Source of the DNA: Xenopus tropicalis
Lineage: Eukaryota; Chordata; Amphibia; Anura; Pipidae
Assembly (NCBI RefSeq): GCF_000004195.4
Contig: NC_030679.2
Span: 31,609,712 to 31,673,711 of the forward strand
Length of the DNA: 64,000 nucleotides
Direction of reading: 5' to 3'
Positions 56,996-64,000 of the stretch are shown piece by piece (positions within the stretch are counted from its first letter, which is position 1; each line of letters opens with the position of its first letter). The position numbers were made by a program, and so were the translations under genes. Under the pieces are notes generated by a model. That model searched no databases. It had not been told where the DNA came from and worked only from the letters and a program-made list of their open reading frames with translations.

Positions 56996-57190
56996 GGTAG
57001 GGGTGTGCTTGAAGTGCTGATACTAAATCATCCACATTTATACTATTTTTGTTTCTAATAGATATATCACTGCATCTATTTATACTTTTAAACATACATA
57101 TTTTATACATTATTCTGTATTATAGTGGCTCTGTACTATGTGCCCTGTATATTTTATTGTTAAAGCAATACCATTTTACTTTTTTTGCAG
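56996..57190 (+). other. Possible 3' UTR intron of the spinster-like gene
   Basis: ACAG|GTAGGG at 56995/56996 and a TTTTTTTGCAG acceptor ending at 57190 would remove 195 bases starting 18 bases after the stop codon. At that distance the transcript would escape nonsense-mediated decay. Signals are seen; use is inferred. Confidence 0.35.
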
Positions 57191-57289
57191 GACAAACATA
57201 CGGGGCTATATATACAAAGTGTTGATCTTGTCTACTCCAATTGTTTCTACCTGCCACGGATAATGACAGGGCATCTGGCACCCGAAGAA

Positions 57290-58690
57290 TCATATATATA
57301 TATATATAATATTTTTATGATAAAATTATATATATACAATTATGAAATATTTTTTTAAAATAACATTTTATACTTATAATTTAATTTTTGTAAAAAAAAA
57401 AAATATGAAACAGATATACATTTGTATATTCTATTTTTATATAAAATCTTATATTTTTATTTTTCTATTTTATTTTTCTAAAAAAATCTTGTTTATTTTT
57501 ATATTTTTCTATAAAATCTTATATATTTATTTTTCTAAAAAAATCTTGTTTATGTTTATATTTTTCTAAAAAAATCTTGTTTATTTTTATATTTTTCTAT
57601 AAAATCTTATATTTTTATTTTTGTATTTTATTTTTCTATAAAATCTTAAATTTTATTTTTCTAAAAAAATCTTATGTATATTTTTATATTTTTCTATAAA
57701 ATCTTATATTTATTATATTTTTCTAAAAAAATCTTGTTTATTTTTATATTTTTCTAGAAAATCTTATATATTTATTTTTCTAAAAAAATCTTGTTTATGT
57801 TTGTATTTTTCTATAAAATCTTATATTTTTATTTTTCTAAAAAAATCTTGTTTATTTTTATATTTTTCTATAAAATCTTATATTTTTATTTTTGTATTTT
57901 ATTTTTCTATAAAATCTTAAATTTTATTTTTCTAAAAAAATCTTATGTATATTTTTATATTTTTCTATAAAATCTTATATTTATTATATTTTTCTAAAAA
58001 AATCTTGTTTATTTTTATATTTTTCTAGAAAATCTTATATATTTATTTTTCTAAAAAAATCTTGTTTATGTTTGTATTTTTCTATAAAATCTTATATTTT
58101 TATTTTTCTAAAAAAATCTTGTTTATTTTTATATTTTTCTATAAAATCTTATATTTTTATTTTTGTATTTTATTTTTCTATAAAATCTTAAATTTTATTT
58201 TTCTAAAAAAATCTTATGTATATTTTTATATTTTTCTATAAAATCTTATATTTATATTTTTCTAAAAAAATCTTGTTTATTTTTATATCTTTTTATAAAA
58301 TCTTATATTTTTATTTTTCTAAATAAATCTTATGTTTATTTTTCTATAAAATCTTAAATTTTATTTTTCTAAAAAAATCTTATATATATTTTTATATCTT
58401 TCTATAAAATCTTATATTTTTATTTTTCTAAAAAAATCTGATATTTATTTTTATTTTTCTAGAAAATCTTAAATTTTTTTTCTAAAAAAAATTGATGTTT
58501 ATTTTATATTTTTCTAGAAAATCTTATAGGTTTATTTTTGTATTTTATTTTTCTATAAAATCTTATATTTTTATATTGTATGTAGTTTTTATGATATTAT
58601 TTATAAAAAAATGTATAGAGATATATTTTTGTATATTCTATTTTTGTATAAAATTTACTATTGAAAATAAAATTTTTAAAAATTCTTTTA
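57290..58690 (+). repeat. AT-rich minisatellite with 271-bp higher-order repeat
   Basis: Built from ~30-bp modules such as TATTTTTCTAAAAAAATCTTG and TTTTTCTATAAAATCTTATA. CTATAAAATCTTAAATTTTAT recurs at 57636, 57907 and 58178, exactly 271 apart, so several modules amplified together as a block. Open frames inside are repeat artefacts. AATAAA near 58666 just after the array is one possible end signal for the spinster-like transcript. Confidence 0.88.
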
Positions 58691-59320
58691 TGTGAACCCG
58701 GTTTTATACTCATTTATATTCTATTATCATAAGACTTAATGGGAAGTTTGTGTTTGTAAATTCTGATTAAATAAAAGGTTAAAGCTCAAAATGCATTTTA
58801 TAGATAATCCTAACCATGGGCAGAATAATGTTTATGTAGCTTTTAAGAAGCCTAGTATAATCATTCTAGTAATTGACAATTCTCCTACTACTACATTTGA
58901 GAATGTGGTAATTAGAGAGGTATCTATATTATGGGACATAAAGACTAGAGACCTACCTCATTACAATCGGACTCGACTTGTTATGCTTTACTCCCAGATG
59001 CAAGTCCAATAGGAAAACTCCACATTTCCCAAAATATTGCAGTTAAACATTTAAAAAAAAAAAATCACTTACACACTGGATTTAATATTAGAAATGTACT
59101 TATGTTTATAACTCAACACTTCCATTTCACAAATGGGTTGTGTTCCTCAACAAACATATACAACAAACATTCATGGTGCATATACTCAGTAGATTCAACC
59201 CTGATTAACGTGTTAAACTTTTAATTCATAAAAAACAATAGAACATGTAGGTGCCATATATATATATATATATTCTATCTTATCTAATGTAAAAAAACAT
59301 TAAACATTTAATGTTTAAAT
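58691..59320. other. AT-rich intergenic DNA
   Basis: No gene or clear repeat family seen. A short (TA)n run lies at 59257-59272. Confidence 0.4.
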
Positions 59321-59324
59321 ACCA

Positions 59325-59768
59325 TGAGCGAATGTGTCTTGTTCTACTTTGGCCAAAAATGTGCGAAACTACGGAAAAGTTCTGGAAACACAGTTACCGT
59401 GCAACTTTTTTGATGCAACCACAACTTTTTTTAAGCAACCGCAATGTATTTGACATAAAAGTGACAGTGAATTTTTGCGTCTGTTTCGTGAAAGAATACA
59501 CCAGTGGCAAAATGTGGAATTTCACTGCAAATCCATGGCTACTGAAAAATTTTGCACATCACTATTATTCACTAGTGATGAGCGAATCTGTCCCATTTTG
59601 CGTCTCCTTTTTTTTTATGCGTGTAACATTTTTATTTACATGGGCGACAATTATTTGTCGCACAGCAAATTTTTAAAAAGATCAATCCGTCAAGATCCAT
59701 CAATGGCAGAACACGGAAATTCGCCGCAAATCCATGCCTGACGAATTAATTTGCCCATCACTATTAGC
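59325..59768. mobile_element. Two adjacent MITEs of the GATGAGCGAA family
   Basis: Copy 1, about 59325-59570, starts ATGAGCGAATGTGTC and ends TTTGCACATCACTA. Copy 2, about 59573-59766, starts TAGTGATGAGCGAATCTGTC and ends TTTGCCCATCACTA. Both contain GGCA...CACxGAAATTCxCxGCAAATCCATG. They differ strongly, so they are separate old insertions or an old duplication. Confidence 0.65.
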
Positions 59769-59905
59769 CACCTGTAATTCACCATGGGTCAATAAGAACG
59801 TGATTAAGTATATTACCCTTGTTCACAGGGTACAGGTATAGGATGTGTTATCCAGAAAGTTCCGAATAAAGAAAAGGACATCTCCCATAGACTCAATTTT
59901 AATTA

Positions 59906-61058
59906 CCATATATACTTGAATATAAGACGATCTGAATATAAGCCGAGGAATCTAATTTTACCTAAGAAAACTGAAAAAATTATTGACTCAAGTATAAGCC
60001 TAGGGTGGGAAAAGCAGCCGCTACTGCTAAGTTTCAATAATCAAATGAATAACAGATAAATAAATAATAGATAACTGTAAGGAAAGAAAAATGCTACAGC
60101 AGCAGACAAAAGCAAGTTTGGGAAGGCTAAGGAAGGGGCCATACTAATTATCAAGTACTTGCCATCCTGCTGTGTGCGCTCCCGTCCTGCTGTGTGCGCT
60201 CCCGTCCTGCTGTGTGCACTCCCCTGTGTGCACTTCCATCGTATCAATCGTGTGCTTCACTCATATGCTGTGTGCGCTCCCATCATATTAGTGCTTTGTG
60301 CTTGTCCCATCGTATCTGTGTGCGCTCCCATCATATTAGTGCTTTGTGCTTGTCCCATCGTATCTGTGTGCTGTGTGCGCTCCCATCATATTAGTGCTGT
60401 GTGCACGTCCCATTATGGTGTGTCGCATTGGAAGCATGACAAAGTCATTATGGTGACTTTACTAATTGATAGATACTCAGACCATTACTGACATCTGAAT
60501 ATACTTTTACTCCTTCCAAGCCCTTCAGCATGCCAACCTAGTCTGCTTTCTGTCTCGGAGCCACTAAGATTCTTCAAGCTGTCTAGCTCGTGTTATTCTC
60601 AAGACAAGTTATTCTACCACTTACATTCCCCAAGCTGACTAGCAACCACTATGAGTGCTGTGCCCATAAATGCCCACAAAATGCCCCGAGATAGCTACAG
60701 CTTCATACAGGAACATAACAGAGCATAACAGATATACAGTGTCTCACCTGGCACAAGAAGGCATATTATATCTGTAGTTGTTTGTGCAAGGACGCGCTCA
60801 CTACAGTGCTGTGTGCGCGTCCCCTATTGGCGCGTCACATTATGGCACAAGAAGGCATTTTATATAACATCTGTAGTTGTTCTCGCAAGGACGCACTCAA
60901 TGGCGCGTCGCATTATCGCGTACGCACAGGTACGTACGCACACGCGTCCGTCCACCGGGGGGGGGGGGATGCGCGCATCAAGCATGTTACACCAGCAAAT
61001 CTATTTCAGCACATTTTTAGTGCTGAAAAACTCGGCTTATACTCGAGTATATACAGTA
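59906..61058. mobile_element. Element with ACTCGAGTATA-type ends and internal minisatellite
   Basis: Left end ACCATATATACTTGAATATA, right end CGGCTTATACTCGAGTATAT, inverted relative to each other and matching the ends of 37290-38326. 60170-60410 holds repeats of a GTGTGCGCTCCCATCATATT unit and a TTGTGCTTGTCCCATCGTAT unit. 60780-60970 is CpG-rich with a G10 run at 60958-60967. Confidence 0.6.
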
Positions 61059-61799
61059 TACGGTTTTTTTAAATTTATTTTATTTTTCTATAATAATTAA
61101 ACAGTACTGTAGTTATGCCCATCAACGCGGTGTGTCATGCTGTGTAAAGACTAAAGGCTGGGTGTCTGTTCTATGATCTAGTGAATGTTTAGAGAATCTT
61201 TAGTTCTTCGGGCCTAAGTCCTAATAAACAGTGACTGACATAAACACATAATAAAGAACAACAATAAGACTAATGAAATGATTTGAAAAATGTCAATATT
61301 TGCTTTACAGCAGTGGTGCTGCATTTCTAATTATTTTAAAAATTCATAGAAGAAAATTGCCTAGGCTCTGAATTAGGAAGAAGTTGGATGTGGGACCATA
61401 GCTAGAAGCAAACCTAAAGTTACCTTCACAAATCACTACATTTATTTTAAACAATTTAAACAAAACATTAGGTCCATTGTTCTGGACCACCATTTTAGTG
61501 AATTCCCATAAAACATATTTTATTCACATTGGTTTATTGTCATCCAAATAGCCCTAACATCTGCACTGACCCAGAAAGACTGGCTAATCCATTACAAAAC
61601 AGGCAGCATTTTTTGTTACTGGGTGGGTACATTTTAAACTGATAATATTTAAAAGTATATGTCATCAATATGCTACCTGTACATGAACTGATAATTCATT
61701 TAATGGTCTAGAGGACATTATAGACATGGGGGAATTTTTAGATATAGGGGGATCTTTTTTTTTTCCCAATGTACCAGAGGCCACCTCCTCAGATTAGAG

Positions 61800-61994
61800 C
61801 AGGGGTGGGCAAACTACGGCCCGCGGGCCACATCCGGCCCCTTTGCCTTTTTAATCCGGCCCGCCGCCAACGCCAAGTCTCATCACGCAAGACTTGTTGT
61901 CATTGGCGCGCCGGAATTAAAGAGAGAAGGGGGCCCGCCCTGGCCCGGGGGTGAGTATATGTGGCCTGTGAGCCAAAAAGTTTGCCCACTCCTG
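61800..61994. mobile_element. hAT MITE, perfect 8-bp TSD GATTAGAG
   Basis: 195 bp. Ends CAGGGGTGGGCAAACTACGG and AAAAAGTTTGCCCACTCCTG. GATTAGAG is exact at 61792-61799 and 61995-62002. GC-rich interior with GGCCCGCGGGCC. Confidence 0.9.
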
Positions 61995-62203
61995 GATTAG
62001 AGGAATGGGATTTTTATGTGAAGCAGTGTAGGGGTTTTTCAGGGTGAGGGCAGTGGGTTGGGGAATGCCCTTCCTAGTGATGTTGTGATGGCAGATTCTG
62101 TTAATGCCAATAATAGGGGCTTGGATGATTTTTATGAGCAAGTATAATATCCAATGCTATTGTGATGCTAAAATCTACAACTAGTATATATATTAGTACA
62201 TAT

Positions 62204-62236
62204 AGATGTGTGTGTGTGTGTGTGTGTGTATGTATA

Positions 62237-62331
<95 letters not shown>
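62204..62331. repeat. (TG)n and (TA)n microsatellite
   Basis: TG repeats at 62206-62228, mixed TATG, then long TA runs to 62331. The open frames of alternating Tyr/Ile or His/Thr here are artefacts. Confidence 0.95.
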
Positions 62332-62334
<3 letters not shown>

Positions 62335-63037
62335 CACTGGGGTTTGGTTAGAGGGGTTGAACTTGATGGACAATGGTCTTTTTTGCAACTGATCTTAACT
62401 ATGTAACTACTGTATATAGGGATAGGGGCAAAGCAGTGCGAGACAGGAGTAAATAATTCAGAAATAGGAGCAAAGCAGTGCTGGGGTAGGAGCTCATACA
62501 GGTTAAAGTTGATGGACTTATGTCTTTTTTCAACCTAACTTACTATGTACAGTAGAAAAGACCTTTGTGTTACAGGCCTACGGTGAGGCCGTAGCAACAG
62601 TTATTCTGATAAAGAAAATAAATTGAGACACAGAGCCACAGTTACTGGTTTGCTGCTTCTTGTAAACTGTTTATTACATAGATAATTTACAATATACTGT
62701 TAATTACATAATGTCTTGTCATATACAACTCATATGTTATACTTTTTCAGCTGGCTTATGTGCTACTATACATCATGCTTTCTCAGAGATGCCATCTAAA
62801 CAGCATTTTACTTGTGCCTAAATTCTCCTTTTACTTCACATTCAGGACAAATCAGCATATATGTCACATGACAGTTTCACACTATAAAAGTGGTACAGTA
62901 TTTACACACATGGGTGTACTGCACTTTACAGTAATGTAATTTATTTGCTAATAGAAGAAATTTAGTAAACTCAAAACACACTACAGAATATCTATTGATA
63001 TCTAATTGATTCACAATATAGTTGTAGCAGTAGTCCA
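62335..63037. other. Intergenic repeat fragments
   Basis: 62345-62410 and 62505-62550 carry the GTTGAACTTGATGGAC...TTTTTTCAACC tail of a common frog repeat. 62640-62670 shares CAGTTACTGGTTTGCTGCTT with 44642-44661. No gene seen. Confidence 0.4.
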
Positions 63038-63042
63038 GTTAA

Positions 63043-63420
63043 AGGAGACATATACAATCATTTTTAACTTTATCTTAAAATGCAGCTAAAACTGTAAAAT
63101 TGAATAAAACAAAGTTTATTTTCTACCTACTGTTCAAGAAGGCTGTTTAATCCCTGCAGAAATGCTTAAGCCCCTCCCATTCACAGGGCTTCCGGCCAGA
63201 AGAAAGTGACTGTCTTTAGCTAGGGCCGCCGGCCCTAGCTTCTTTCCCAGAGACGCTGCAGCCACTGAGAGAGGACTGGGCGTGAGACGTGGGCGGCGAC
63301 TTTGGTGACGTCATGTCGCCACCCACGTCAGTCACGCTGGGGTCCTTCTCAGTTGTGCAGCTCCCGGCCCGCCCAGCCCTCCTGACTAGCAGCTCAGTTC
63401 GCTGCGATCCTGCAAAGTAA
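63043..63420. repeat. TTAA-start repeat with CpG-rich core
   Basis: Starts TTAAAGGAGACATATAC, as Kolobok/T2-like elements do. 63185-63415 is CpG-rich, with a perfect palindrome AGCTAGGGCC-GCC-GGCCCTAGCT (63218-63240) and a full CRE octamer TGACGTCA at 63306-63313 between inverted CGTGGGCGGCGAC and GTCGCCACCCACG. Confidence 0.5.
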
Positions 63421-63564
63421 GGTAGTCTTGTAATCTTTAATCTCTTTATTAAAAAAAATAAATAATTTACCAAATAAGAAAAAAAATAAACCTTATTTAT
63501 ATTAAAGGAGTCAAATCTGTTTATTCTATAAACTGTACCTAATGATAAAAAATATGTTTTTTGC

Positions 63565-64000
63565 TTGAAACTCCCTGCAACTTGTACTTTAATACCTAAA
63601 CTGTTTTTGTTTTTTTTTGGCATTTACTCCTGCAACAACTCCCTGCACCCAATCCTGCAGTATCCCTGCCCATCAATATTACGTTCTGCAATCGCTATGA
63701 GAGTTTTTTTTTTTTTACACGCAACTCCCTGCAACTTGTACTTTGACACCTAAACTGGGTTTTTTTGGCATTTTCTCCTGCAACAACTCCCTGCACCCAA
63801 TCCTACAGTATCCCTGCCCATCAATATTATGTTCTGCAATCGCTATGAGGGTTTTTTTTTTTTTTTACACGCAACTCCCTGCAACTTGTACTTTGACAGC
63901 TAAACTGGGTTTTTTGGGACACTGTAGGATTGGATGCAGTTGGATGGAGTTGTTGCAGGAGAAAATACCAAAAAACCTCAATATGAGTTTTTTTTTTACA
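63565..64000 (+). repeat. Tandem repeat at the window edge, ~150-bp unit
   Basis: ACTCCCTGCAACTTGTACTTT recurs at 63570, 63724 and 63874 (154 and 150 apart), each unit with a T-run and CCCAATCCTxCAGTATCCCTG. The last segment (63918-63980) holds part of the unit in inverted orientation. Confidence 0.8.

Noticed and set aside
57342..58695. Phe/Ile/Tyr-rich frames resembling membrane proteins
   Set aside because: They are translations of the AT-rich higher-order repeat.
62101..62406. Frames rich in Tyr-Ile or His-Thr
   Set aside because: Translated microsatellite.
63216..63623. 135-codon minus-strand frame over the CpG-rich patch
   Set aside because: No conserved motif; openness follows from GC content and palindromes. 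A first exon of an off-window gene cannot be excluded but is not supported.

Overview
This window is vertebrate nuclear DNA, almost certainly from a frog of the genus Xenopus (X. tropicalis seems the better fit, but this is not proved here). Three things point there: spliced genes with GT-AG introns, a very dense load of DNA transposons typical of Xenopus (Tc1-like, hAT, Harbinger-like elements with TAA/TTA target duplications, and Kolobok/T2-like elements with TTAA), and CR1/L2 and L1/Tx1-type LINE ends. No prokaryotic gene organisation is present.

Two protein-coding genes can be reconstructed. On the minus strand, 32232 down to 618, lies a complete 21-exon reading frame of 989 codons. It encodes an SLC4 bicarbonate transporter closest to SLC4A9 (AE4). 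A TATA box lies upstream of its ATG and a poly(A) signal downstream of its stop. All 20 splice junctions keep the frame. On the plus strand, 52387-56977, lies an 11-exon gene for a spinster-like (SPNS family) major-facilitator transporter; 458 codons follow the ATG at 52441. The two genes are divergent and separated by about 20 kb without a recognisable gene.

Layout: 1-617 is the slc4a9 3' UTR and flank. 618-32232 is slc4a9, with introns full of transposons: an open CR1/L2 fragment, two Tc1-like elements (one with a nearly intact transposase), a hAT element containing a minisatellite, a 5'-truncated L1 whose target duplication was later hit by a Harbinger-like MITE, a SPIN-like hAT MITE, and a foldback inside a foldback. 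32233-47337 is intergenic repeat: composite MITEs, three consecutive perfect GC-rich hairpins, a ~395-bp tandem array, and a tandem duplication whose second copy has lost 2.6 kb. 47338-49700 is a 485-bp tandem array; every unit carries a CRE-like palindrome and a consensus splice donor. 50160-52190 is an irregular array of about 12 units, most with a GC-box-like motif next to a CCAAT motif, ending about 200 bp before the spinster-like gene. 56978-64000 is the 3' region of that gene, a 271-bp AT-rich higher-order repeat, more MITEs, microsatellites and a CpG-rich patch.

Both genes encode multi-spanning membrane transporters, but nothing in the sequence links them functionally. No convincing new biological system was found. 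The most unusual structure is the pair of tandem arrays upstream of the spinster-like gene, which look like reiterated regulatory or first-exon DNA; that reading is inference.
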